From positions 1-42,520 of the forward strand of contig JAABLG010000014.1 in assembly GCA_010604095.1 (NCBI GenBank): a stretch of 42,520 nt of DNA, in the 5' to 3' direction. Each line of letters opens with the position of its first letter. Position 1 is the first letter of the stretch. Of the stretch, positions 35,628-42,520 are shown in pieces. A model generated the notes under the pieces. It was not told the origin of the DNA and did no database searches. It was given only the letters and a program-made list of their open reading frames with translations. The translations under genes were made by a program, and so were the position numbers. This DNA is from Streptococcus vestibularis (GTDB taxonomy: Bacteria; Bacillota; Bacilli; Lactobacillales; Streptococcaceae).

Positions 35628-36908
35628 CTACTTTTCTAATTGGTCCAGAACTGCTGCAAAATTCTCTGTTAGCTCCTCAAAACTTACAGTTACTTCCTCT
35701 CGAGTGGTATTATTTTTAACACTAACCTGACCTGACTCTAATTCACTCTCACCTAAGGTGATGACAGTTTTAGCCTTAAAGGCATCTGCTGACTTAAATT
35801 GTGCTTTAATCTTGCGTCCAAGGTAATCACGTTCGGCCTTAAATCCTTGATGACGGATAGCTTGAGCTAACTCGAGTGCTTTACCATTGGCTTCTGAACC
35901 TAGAACTGCAATGTAGACATCCAAACCTTCTTCTACAGGAAGAGTAATACCTTGTTTATCAAGAACCAAGAGCAAACGTTCCAAACCAAGTCCAAAACCA
36001 AAACCAGCTGTTTCTGGACCACCAAAGTACTCAACCAAACTATCGTAACGACCGCCCGCACAGATTGTCAATTCAGACTTATCAATAGTAGTGATAAATT
36101 CAAAAATCGTGTGATTATAGTAATCTAGACCACGTACCATGTTGGTATCAATCACGTAAGGAATGTTAAGACTCTCAAGCATGGTACGCACTTCGTCAAA
36201 ATGAGCTTGGCTTTCTTCATCTAGATAATCAAGGATAGATGGAGCATTTTCAACTGCAAGCTTATCTTCTTTTTCTTTTGAATCGAGCACTCGCAAGGGA
36301 TTTTCATCCAAACGACGTTGACTATCTTTTGATAAACTCTCACGCATTGGTGTCAAATAGTCAATCAAGGCCTGACGATAAGCCAGACGACTTTCAGTAT
36401 TTCCAAGACTATTCAAATGAAGGGTAACATCCTTAATTCCAAGCGTATTAAAGAGTTGATAGGTCATAGCAATGGTTTCAACATCTGTTGCTGGATTTTT
36501 TGATCCAAAGCACTCTACCCCCAATTGGTGGAACTCACGCAAACGACCTGCCTGAGGACGTTCATAACGGAACATTGAACCAATATAATATACTTTAACA
36601 GGTTTTTGAACCTCTGGCGCAAAAAGTTTATTTTCTACATAAGAACGTACAACGGGCGCTGTTCCTTCCGGACGCAGAGTGATGTGACGATCTCCCTTAT
36701 CATGAAAATCGTACATTTCCTTAGTCACAATATCAGTTGTATCACCTACTGAACGTGAAATAACCTCATAATGTTCAAACATAGGTGTACGAATCTCACC
36801 ATAATTGTATTTTTTAAATGTTTCACGTGCAACATTTTCCACGTACTGCCATTTGGCACTATCAGCAGGCAAAATATCTTGCGTGCCCTTAGGTTTTTGA
36901 AGTTTCAT
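35628..36908 (-). CDS. hisS: histidyl-tRNA synthetase
   Basis: 426 residues, class II synthetase. [14 protein letters not shown] at the start, motif 2 region [20 protein letters not shown] near 113, histidine-specific [11 protein letters not shown] (His-A like) near 263 and motif 3 [13 protein letters not shown] near 300, then an anticodon-binding C-terminal domain. The nearest strong ribosome binding sequence (AGGAGG) lies 29 nt before the ATG, with a hairpin in between that could bring it close. No T-box is visible. Confidence 0.98.
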   Translation of the reverse strand: MKLQKPKGTQDILPADSAKWQYVENVARETFKKYNYGEIRTPMFEHYEVISRSVGDTTDIVTKEMYDFHDKGDRHITLRPEGTAPVVRSYVENKLFAPEVQKPVKVYYIGSMFRYERPQAGRLREFHQLGVECFGSKNPATDVETIAMTYQLFNTLGIKDVTLHLNSLGNTESRLAYRQALIDYLTPMRESLSKDSQRRLDENPLRVLDSKEKEDKLAVENAPSILDYLDEESQAHFDEVRTMLESLNIPYVIDTNMVRGLDYYNHTIFEFITTIDKSELTICAGGRYDSLVEYFGGPETAGFGFGLGLERLLLVLDKQGITLPVEEGLDVYIAVLGSEANGKALELAQAIRHQGFKAERDYLGRKIKAQFKSADAFKAKTVITLGESELESGQVSVKNNTTREEVTVSFEELTENFAAVLDQLEK

Positions 36909-36944
36909 AATAATGATACAGACCTCAAATGGGCCTGCCCTCCT
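36909..36944 (-). promoter_or_regulatory. hisS ribosome binding region with intervening hairpin
   Basis: AGGAGGG is followed directly by CAGGCC-n7-GGTCTG (6 bp, one G-U), then 10 nt, then the ATG. With the hairpin formed, the effective spacing falls to about 10 nt. Without it, spacing is 29 nt and too long. Confidence 0.55.
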
Positions 36945-37170
36945 TTTCCGTTATTACAGATATAATCACTCTATTCTAACATAAATTGCATGGCATTTGG
37001 GAAATGGTCGAGGATTTTTGAAAGAAGAAACAAAACTCCCGGTATGTATAATGGTTAATCTTACTCATCAACAAATAAGTAGTGAAATTATGAGGGGCTC
37101 TCCTTTTTCCAAAAACCTATAGAATTCTTTGTTTTATCTCTTTGTCTTCCATGATGCCTTTCTTGCTATT

Positions 37171-37199
37171 AAAAATAGGACAGGCTAACCCCATCCTAT
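37171..37199 (-). terminator. terminator of the MetE-like gene
   Basis: ATAGGA.GGGG-ttag-CCtGTCCTAT on the minus strand with mismatches, followed by TTTTT. About 13 nt after the stop. Confidence 0.75.
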
Positions 37200-37211
37200 A
37201 CACTTGTTCTA

Positions 37212-38324
37212 TTATGACCAAACTTTATCAGTAATTGATTTAATCAGTTGCAACTTATTCCACTCATCTTGCTCTGTCAAAATATTACCTTCTTCAGTCG
37301 ATGCAAAGCCACATTGAGTTGAAATACCGAGGTTCTTAAGTGGTACAAGATTTGCTGCTTCATGGATACGAGCGATAACAGCATCTACATCTTCCAAAGC
37401 AGGATCCTTAGAAGTAATCACACCAAGGACCAATTCAACATGATCACGATTATTCCAAATTGTTGGAAGTGGAGCGAAGCTACCTGAACGCGCATCGTCG
37501 TATTCCAAAAAGAAGATATCATAGTTTAATTGACCAAGATATTTAGCCACTGAATCATAGCCGCCTTCAAAAAGGTATGTAGATTTAAAGTTTCCACGGC
37601 AAATATGTGTAGCCAAAGTCAAATCTTCTGGAAGACCTTCTAAGGCTTTGTTGATAGTATACACATCGTCTTCAGCAATTTTTGCCAACTCAGCTGTTTT
37701 TTCAGGATTATTTTTTTCATTCTCAAACTGTTGAATCAAATAACCCCAAGTCGTATCATCCAACTGTACATAACGTGCACCCAAATCGTAAAAATGTTGG
37801 ATGGTATCATGGTAAGCTTTAGCCAAATCATCAAGGAAATCTGTCCATGAATCATAGTAATCAGCATAAAGATCACTACGGTGGTCACGATTAATGATGA
37901 GTGATGGACTTGGAATAGTTACTTTTGGAGTAATTCCTTCAGGAGTCACTGATTTAAGATATTCAAAGTCGCGATAGAAAGGATGATTAGGGTTTTCAGC
38001 AATCTTACCATTGATACGAACGTTGGTTGTACGTGTCTTAGCTCCATGGAATTTATATGAATCTTCTTGTTGATAGGCTTCAAAACCAGTCAAATTCCAA
38101 AGGAAGTCAAGATGCCACCAAGAACGACCAAATTCACCATCAGAGACCACTTGAAGACCATTTTCCACCTCATGGTGTACCAAATCTTTAACCAACTCAT
38201 CTTGTACTTTCAACAATTCATCTTGAGAAATGTCCCCATCTGCAAATTTTTCACGTGCTTCTTTTAAAGCTTGCGGACGAAGGTAAGACCCAACATGGTC
38301 AAAATGATAATGTACTTTACTCAT
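37212..38324 (-). CDS. MetE-like vitamin-B12-independent methyltransferase (YxjG/YxjH type)
   Basis: 370 residues, a single catalytic barrel equal to the C-terminal half of methionine synthase MetE. The zinc ligands are visible: His240 and Cys242 in THICRGN, Glu274 in FLEYDD, and Cys338 in TQCGF. Such proteins transfer a methyl group to homocysteine or a related thiol. The methyl donor of the short YxjG/YxjH type is not settled. Single gene with TTCACA-17-TAGAAT promoter, a palindromic operator candidate and its own terminator. AAAGGAG ribosome binding site. Confidence 0.88.
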   Translation of the reverse strand: MSKVHYHFDHVGSYLRPQALKEAREKFADGDISQDELLKVQDELVKDLVHHEVENGLQVVSDGEFGRSWWHLDFLWNLTGFEAYQQEDSYKFHGAKTRTTNVRINGKIAENPNHPFYRDFEYLKSVTPEGITPKVTIPSPSLIINRDHRSDLYADYYDSWTDFLDDLAKAYHDTIQHFYDLGARYVQLDDTTWGYLIQQFENEKNNPEKTAELAKIAEDDVYTINKALEGLPEDLTLATHICRGNFKSTYLFEGGYDSVAKYLGQLNYDIFFLEYDDARSGSFAPLPTIWNNRDHVELVLGVITSKDPALEDVDAVIARIHEAANLVPLKNLGISTQCGFASTEEGNILTEQDEWNKLQLIKSITDKVWS

Positions 38325-38364
38325 ATCTATTTACTCCTTTTGATTCTCTTACTATAATAATCCT

Positions 38365-38394
38365 ATTCTAGCACTTACAGTTATAGCTGTGAAA
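38365..38394 (-). promoter_or_regulatory. promoter and palindromic operator candidate of the MetE-like gene
   Basis: TTCACA, a 17-nt spacer and TAGAAT (TG-extended) on the minus strand. The near-perfect palindrome ACAGTTATAGCTGT (38377-38390) overlaps the -35 and spacer, a good place for a regulator. It is not a clear match to the streptococcal Met-box, so the regulator is unknown. Confidence 0.6.
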
Positions 38395-38463
38395 TATATA
38401 AATATTATCCATTGATATAGCTATTAACTATGAGACTTCCTAAAAAGTTTTTTGTCAAGTAAC

Positions 38464-38492
38464 TTTACTTTACAAAAAAGATATGTTATTCT
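38464..38492 (+). promoter_or_regulatory. rpmF-rpmG promoter
   Basis: TTTACT, a 17-nt spacer and TATTCT, with a TG extension before the -10. It lies 56 nt before rpmF. Confidence 0.6.
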
Positions 38493-38547
38493 GTTATAGT
38501 TGATTTAAAATCAAGAACATAAATATTAATTCGGAGGAAATAAAGAA

Positions 38548-38730
38548 ATGGCAGTACCTGCACGTCACACTTCAAAAGCGAAGAAAAACAAACGTCGTAC
38601 ACACTACAAATTGACTGCCCCATCAGTACAATTTGACGAAACAACTGGAGATTACTCACGTTCACACCGTGTATCACTTAAAGGATACTACAAAGGACGT
38701 AAAATCGCTAAAGCTAACGCAGCTAAATAA
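38548..38730 (+). CDS. rpmF: 50S ribosomal protein L32 (zinc-free)
   Basis: 60 residues starting [20 protein letters not shown]. It has no Cys at all, so it is the zinc-independent version. L32 binds near the tunnel exit and L17. CGGAGG ribosome binding site; rpmG follows 15 nt later. Confidence 0.98.
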   Translation: MAVPARHTSKAKKNKRRTHYKLTAPSVQFDETTGDYSRSHRVSLKGYYKGRKIAKANAAK

Positions 38731-38745
38731 TAGAAGGGAGATACC

Positions 38746-38895
38746 ATGCGCGTAAATATTACACTTGAACACAAAGAATCTGGTGAACGCTTGTACCTTA
38801 CTTCAAAAAACAAACGTAACACTCCAGACCGTCTTCAATTGAAAAAATACTCACCAAAATTGCGTAAACACGTAATCTTTACTGAAGTAAAATAA
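38746..38895 (+). CDS. rpmG: 50S ribosomal protein L33 (zinc-free)
   Basis: 49 residues starting [20 protein letters not shown] and ending [16 protein letters not shown]. No Cys, so this is the C-minus paralogue type. L33 lies near the E site. AAGGGAG ribosome binding site; second gene of the rpmF-rpmG operon, followed by a strong terminator. Confidence 0.97.
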   Translation: MRVNITLEHKESGERLYLTSKNKRNTPDRLQLKKYSPKLRKHVIFTEVK

Positions 38896-38902
38896 TTGAA
38901 TT

Positions 38903-38935
38903 AAAAACCATGAAAATAAGATTTTCATGGTTTTT
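38903..38935 (+). terminator. terminator of rpmF-rpmG
   Basis: AAAAACCATGAAAAT-aag-ATTTTCATGGTTTTT, a perfect 15-bp stem ending in T-run, 7 nt after rpmG. An ATG inside it (38927) opens a frame into the next gene but is not the true start. Confidence 0.93.
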
Positions 38936-38959
38936 CTATTACTCAAAGAGGATCTCCCT

Positions 38960-39892
38960 ATGACAAAAATAGAAACGTTTAGATGGCGTATGTGGCATAT
39001 TTACCTCCTTATTTTTATAACCATTCTACTTACAGGTACAGTCATTCGCTATGGTTATAGAATTCAAGCTGCTTATTCATTAGACGATAGACTTTACGAC
39101 TATACTAATAAAAAAGTTTCCATAAAATCCTTTCAAAACATCAAAATTGGAAACTTTAACGTTTTGGGTGTTCAGTTTGGAAATGAAAAAGCACTTGAGA
39201 GAAGTCAATTAGCCGTCGGTCGCACCTATTTAGCCTTCCAAGAATCAAGGTATAAACTACCTAAACACAAGAAGAACTCTAAAAATTATGATATTATCCA
39301 CTATTATAAACTCGGTAAAGACACTGGAAAAGGACATACCATTAATGTACTCGACCTCGCTAAAAAACTAGGGTATGACTATCCCGGTTCCATGGATAAT
39401 ACCATGTACTCAGATGGTAAAGATGAGTTCGTTAAATTTTCATCTTATGACAACAAAAAGGTATTCTATGTTAATTTACGAACCCATAAGGCAACTAAAA
39501 CCAAACCAACGATAGTCAGTCAATACCACGGATTTACTAAACCTTACCGCTATCTCCTTTCAAAGGATAATTTTTCTATAGGTAATAAAGATGACCCCCT
39601 CACTATCAACTCCATGCCCCTTATTTGGACCAAAGAAAGAAATTTTGATGATTACAAAGATCAAGGTGATAACGAATACAGTGACCAATCTCTCAAAAAA
39701 AGATTTAGCCTAATTATCGTAACAACTGATTCACTTAATTTGGATGACGCTATTAAACTACAAAAAGAGTTAACGCCAGATAACGAGGATATCTATTGGT
39801 ATTTTACAAGTACTAATACAACTACTGGACGACTCGAGGAAGTTAAAAGTCAAAAAGATTACAACCTACTAGTTAAGGAGAGTCATAACTAA
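38960..39892 (+). CDS. unknown membrane-anchored protein, first gene of cassette
   Basis: 310 residues. One membrane segment at about 12-35 (MWHIYLLIFITILLTGTVIR), short cytosolic N-terminus, then about 270 residues outside the cell. The outer part is rich in Lys, Asp and Tyr, with no Cys and no motif I recognise. Start chosen for AGAGG at 8 nt spacing; an earlier in-frame ATG lies inside the rpmG terminator. The next gene begins 1 nt after the stop. No promoter is visible between the terminator and this gene, so expression may come from read-through of rpmF-rpmG. AT-richer than its left neighbours. Confidence 0.75.
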   Translation: MTKIETFRWRMWHIYLLIFITILLTGTVIRYGYRIQAAYSLDDRLYDYTNKKVSIKSFQNIKIGNFNVLGVQFGNEKALERSQLAVGRTYLAFQESRYKLPKHKKNSKNYDIIHYYKLGKDTGKGHTINVLDLAKKLGYDYPGSMDNTMYSDGKDEFVKFSSYDNKKVFYVNLRTHKATKTKPTIVSQYHGFTKPYRYLLSKDNFSIGNKDDPLTINSMPLIWTKERNFDDYKDQGDNEYSDQSLKKRFSLIIVTTDSLNLDDAIKLQKELTPDNEDIYWYFTSTNTTTGRLEEVKSQKDYNLLVKESHN

Positions 39893-39893
39893 T

Positions 39894-40685
39894 ATGGTAA
39901 AAAATAGCTTCAAATACCTTAAAATCACTATGCCCTTTATTTTATTATTGACCATGATTGCCATCTTTTTCTATCACAATGCTCAAGAAAATATTAAAGG
40001 ATTTTATAAAACTCGTGGATTTCAAGGAAAAGTACAAATAGTAGGCATCGGATGGGCAGATAAAATTACTTATCGTATGAATGAAGAAAATGATGTTAAA
40101 CATTACCTGATTTTCCATATTGACTATCAAGAAACCATTAATAACAAAAAAGTACATGTAAAAACTCAACTGCCTCTCCATATTCAAGATTTACTCTATC
40201 CTTACATCGCTAGCCCAACAGAAAGCGACTCAGATTCTAATCGCCAAAATAGTGAATATAAGATTTTACCTGATGACAGAGAATATTGGGACGATTTTGT
40301 TAAAAAGTCTATTAAAATCAACCCTAGAAATAAAAAATTTATCAGTGGTATCTCCAAAGCTTTAAGGAGCGAGAACAATTTGAAAAATATTATTGTTCAG
40401 ATTGAACCTGTACCAGACACAACGCTCTATTCTTATAAAAAAGAACATTCTAAAGCGCTAGGTGGCTATTATGATTTTTCACTTAAAGATGCTCTACGAA
40501 ACAAAAAACTTACTATCCGATTGAGTTTTCCTTCTGGTTCCACTTCTAAAGAAATTGACTTACATTCTCAATTAGAACAGGTACTTAAAAAATCAGAATT
40601 ACCAGATGGATGGTATATCTTAAAGCAAAAAAACGACTTCCCAAATGAGGTACATATTGATGACAATCAAATTAGAAGTAAATGA
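39894..40685 (+). CDS. unknown membrane-anchored protein, second gene of cassette
   Basis: 263 residues. One membrane segment at about 13-28 (PFILLLTMIAIFFYH), then an extracellular region with GFQGKVQIVGIGWADKI (44-60), a Ser/Asp-rich linker (SPTESDSDSNRQ, near 107-118) and a C-terminal part ending LKKSELPDGWYILKQKNDF. No family recognised. It shares topology with the first gene but no clear sequence similarity. It starts 1 nt after the first gene and overlaps the third by 26 nt, so all three form one operon. Confidence 0.75.
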   Translation: MVKNSFKYLKITMPFILLLTMIAIFFYHNAQENIKGFYKTRGFQGKVQIVGIGWADKITYRMNEENDVKHYLIFHIDYQETINNKKVHVKTQLPLHIQDLLYPYIASPTESDSDSNRQNSEYKILPDDREYWDDFVKKSIKINPRNKKFISGISKALRSENNLKNIIVQIEPVPDTTLYSYKKEHSKALGGYYDFSLKDALRNKKLTIRLSFPSGSTSKEIDLHSQLEQVLKKSELPDGWYILKQKNDFPNEVHIDDNQIRSK

Positions 40686-41163
40686 AGAAAGAACTCAGAG
40701 AGATTTATCTGAGGAAGAATGGTCTTTCCCTATTTGGAGATGGGCGGCTTTTTCACTATTTGACACTCTAATCCTAGTCAGTCCTTTGACAAGAGAATTG
40801 ATTTATCCTGGGGGGAGTGATTCCCGTTTTTACCTAGGGAAATCATTGGGTAACTTAATGCTGGATGATACACAACGCTTCATCTTTATTATTATCATCT
40901 TAACTCTGTTACTACCTGCTTTTGCATTAATCGTAGAAAGCCTATTATTTTCAAAAGGATATCTTCTACTTTCAATGATATGCAGCTGTTTAATTTTTGT
41001 TAGTGCGACAGTCTTATTTGTCTATAGTCTCAGTATTGTCCCAGATTTTTGGAGCATTACTATTTATAGTTATATGCTCTACTTACTCTTCAACATAATG
41101 AGCTACCTAAGAAAAATTAATAGAATTATCAGTCTTAGGAAAAATGGAACCAAAACATCATAA
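40660..41163 (+). CDS. unknown polytopic membrane protein, third gene of cassette
   Basis: 167 residues from the ATG with GAGG at 9 nt spacing; an earlier in-frame ATG five codons upstream has no such site. A charged N-terminus (EVNEERTQRDLSEEEW) is followed by about four membrane segments: about 28-45, 74-97, 102-124 and 127-147. The C-terminus is basic (RKINRIISLRKNGTK). No family recognised. It could be the membrane partner of the two single-pass proteins upstream, which is an inference from context. Confidence 0.7.
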   Translation: MTIKLEVNEERTQRDLSEEEWSFPIWRWAAFSLFDTLILVSPLTRELIYPGGSDSRFYLGKSLGNLMLDDTQRFIFIIIILTLLLPAFALIVESLLFSKGYLLLSMICSCLIFVSATVLFVYSLSIVPDFWSITIYSYMLYLLFNIMSYLRKINRIISLRKNGTKTS

Positions 41164-41441
41164 CCTCTATTAACACACTACTCTCCTCGTATCAAATGAA
41201 GTATAAACAGTCACTCCTAACTATGAAGTTGACAAACTTGCTAAATACCTACCCGATGGCCTATTTCAGAAATGAATTTCACTTCTTTTCCCCTATTAAA
41301 CAATCTAACTAATAACAAAAAGATCAACAATAATATGTTGATCTCAGATTGAAGACAAAGTCCTCAGAAGTTATACTTCTGGGGACTTTTCTTACTTCAA
41401 AGGAGTATAATGAAAGAAAAGGTATTTGATGAGGTACTCCT
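41164..41441 (+). other. intergenic region before the transposase
   Basis: 278 nt. It contains a 22-codon coding-like remnant (41206-41275), an inverted repeat AGATCAACA/TGTTGATCT (41321-41344) whose T-run lies on the minus side, and a stronger terminator-like hairpin (41357-41389). The left end of the IS1182-type element should be within this stretch, but I cannot place it exactly. Confidence 0.5.
41357..41389 (+). terminator. terminator-like hairpin at the left of the IS element
   Basis: AAAGTCCTCAGAAGT-tat-ACTTCTGGGGACTTT (one G-U pair) followed by TTCTT. It may end the three-gene cassette and shield the transposase from outside transcription. Confidence 0.7.
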
Positions 41442-42520
41442 ATGTTTCACAAAGATAATCCTGAATATAATCGTCGTCAAGTAGGTTTCTATACACTTGA
41501 TGAACTTGTGCCTAAAGACCATTTTCTAAGAAAAGTTGAAGAAACGATTGATTTTTCTTTTATTTATGATGTTGTTGAGGATAGTTATTCTTCAGATAAT
41601 GGTCGCCCTAGTCTAGACCCTGTTTTGTTAGTTAAGATTCCTTTGATTCAATGTTTTTATGGCATTCGTTCTATGCGCCAAACTATCAAGGACATTGAAG
41701 TAAATACAGCTTACCGTTGGTTTCTTGGCTTATCTCTGGACGATAAGGTACCTCATTTTACAACTTATGGTAAGAACTATAGCCGACGCTTTCAAAATAA
41801 AGAATTGTTAGCCCACATTTTTAGTCATGTGCTTCATCAAGTTTTGGAAGCGGGGCTCATTGATCCCTCAGAAATCTTCATCGATGGGACACATATCAAG
41901 GCAGCTGCTAATAATCATAAGTACAAAAATGTTGTTGTTGATCAAAAAGCTAAATTCATGAGTGAACAACTGGATGTTGAGATTAATTTAGACAGGAAGA
42001 AGCATGCAAAAAAGTTCTTAAAGCCCGCCAAAAAAGGCGAGGCTAAATCTAAGAAACAATCAACGACTGATCCAGATAGTGGTTGGTTTCACAAGGGAGA
42101 ACACAAGGAAGTCTTCGCTTATAATGCTCAGGTAGCTTGTGATAAACATGGTTGGGCCTTGGCTTATACAGTTGAAGCAGGTAACATCCATGATAGTCAG
42201 GCCTTCCCTGCTCTGTTTGCCAAGTTAGAACCCTTCTCCCCTGAATTCATTATTGCGGATTCAGGCTACAAAACACCTAGTATTGCCAAGTTTCTTTTAG
42301 AAAAAGAGATTACGCCAGTATTCCCTTACACTAGGCCAAGAGGTAAGAGAGGCTTTCTTTGTCTATGACGAGCATTTTGACTGCTATCTTTGTCCAGAGA
42401 ACCAGGTATTAACTTACCGTACAACGACACGTGAAGGTTATAGAGAATATAAAAGTAATCCCGAAAATTGTAAGACCTGTCCCTTGTTAGCGATTTGTAC
42501 TGAAAGTCGCCAGCACCAAA
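41442..42520 (+). pseudogene. frameshifted IS1182-family transposase, cut by the window
   Basis: The first frame encodes 308 residues: MFHKDNPEYNRRQVGFYTLD, an N-terminal DUF772-type domain, then DDE segments with FIDGTHIKAAANNHKYK and IIADSGYKTPS. It stops at 42368 after TRPRGKRGFLCL. The +1 frame then continues VYDEHFDCYLCPENQVLTYR and a zinc-like CxxC...C region to the window end. Family members read RPRGKKGFF-KK-x-FVYDE here from memory, so a small deletion near 42350-42360 has broken the gene. It is probably inactive. Ribosome binding site GAGG before the ATG. Confidence 0.85.

Larger units (their letters stand above)
36909..37211. other. intergenic region between hisS and the MetE-like gene
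   Basis: 303 nt. It contains the hisS leader, a TG-extended TAGAAT -10 for hisS on the minus strand (36973-36981), and the terminator of the MetE-like gene (37171-37199). The middle part (36990-37170) has no convincing gene; a 34-codon open stretch on the plus strand lacks a ribosome binding site and could be a degraded remnant. Confidence 0.6.

Noticed and set aside
37000..37130. Plus-strand 34-codon frame as a gene or transposase fragment
   Set aside because: No ribosome binding site and no recognised family; noted only as possible remnant.
38927..38959. Eleven-codon N-terminal extension of the first cassette protein
   Set aside because: The extra ATG is inside the rpmG terminator hairpin; the ATG at 38960 has AGAGG at good spacing.

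Overview
The window looks like a chromosomal segment of a low-GC streptococcus. The protein sequences, the order S10-spc-alpha, the ruvB, purA and rarA neighbourhoods, the nrdD-GNAT-nrdG cluster and the hisS-aspS block all point to Streptococcus, most likely the salivarius group (S. thermophilus / S. salivarius / S. vestibularis). The species call is an inference from gene content and recalled family similarity, not from a search.

Layout. (1) 1-1700, minus strand: a possible IS end, a tRNA-Leu(AAG) with tandem promoters and its own terminator, and a lone glutamate-cysteine-ligase-family gene. (2) 1728-16437, minus strand: the complete S10-spc-alpha ribosomal protein supercluster, from rpsJ to rplQ, including secY, adk, infA, rpmJ and rpoA. 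It has a consensus promoter and a structured leader before rpsJ, an internal promoter before infA, and a large hairpin before the final terminator. Most genes are 3-30 nt apart, but seven spacers of 78-128 nt break the pattern. Nearly all of these hold hairpins without a U-tract, and one holds a tandem repeat. (3) 16490-24392, minus strand: ruvB (possibly leaderless), a translationally coupled phosphatase / MORN / O-acyltransferase operon, purA behind a structured leader, a small P-loop kinase-like gene, a probable 6S RNA directly abutting tRNA-Lys(CTT), and rarA. (4) 24472-31586, plus strand: rpmB; the ireB-ruvX(yqgF)-DUF1292 operon; a large membrane protein; then nrdD, a 43-residue protein, a GNAT acetyltransferase and nrdG behind a paired NrdR-type operator. 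(5) 31586-38394, minus strand: yaaA, a YitT-family protein with aspS, an unknown 140-residue gene with hisS, and a one-domain MetE-like methyltransferase with a palindromic operator candidate. (6) 38464-42520, plus strand: rpmF-rpmG, then an unrecognised three-gene membrane/extracellular cassette, and a frameshifted IS1182-family transposase that runs off the window.

How it works together. Most of the window is growth machinery: ribosome, secretion, RNA polymerase alpha, adenylate kinase, aminoacyl-tRNA synthetases and tRNAs. DNA repair (ruvB, rarA, ruvX) and nucleotide supply (purA, anaerobic ribonucleotide reductase) surround it. The only clearly accessory part is the right end. The parts most worth a second look are RNA-level: the S10 leader, the purA leader with mutually exclusive hairpins, the 6S-tRNA fusion transcript, hairpin-spaced ribosome binding sites before hisS and perhaps purA, and the hairpins inside the spc operon. 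Among the proteins, the three-gene unknown cassette stands out.
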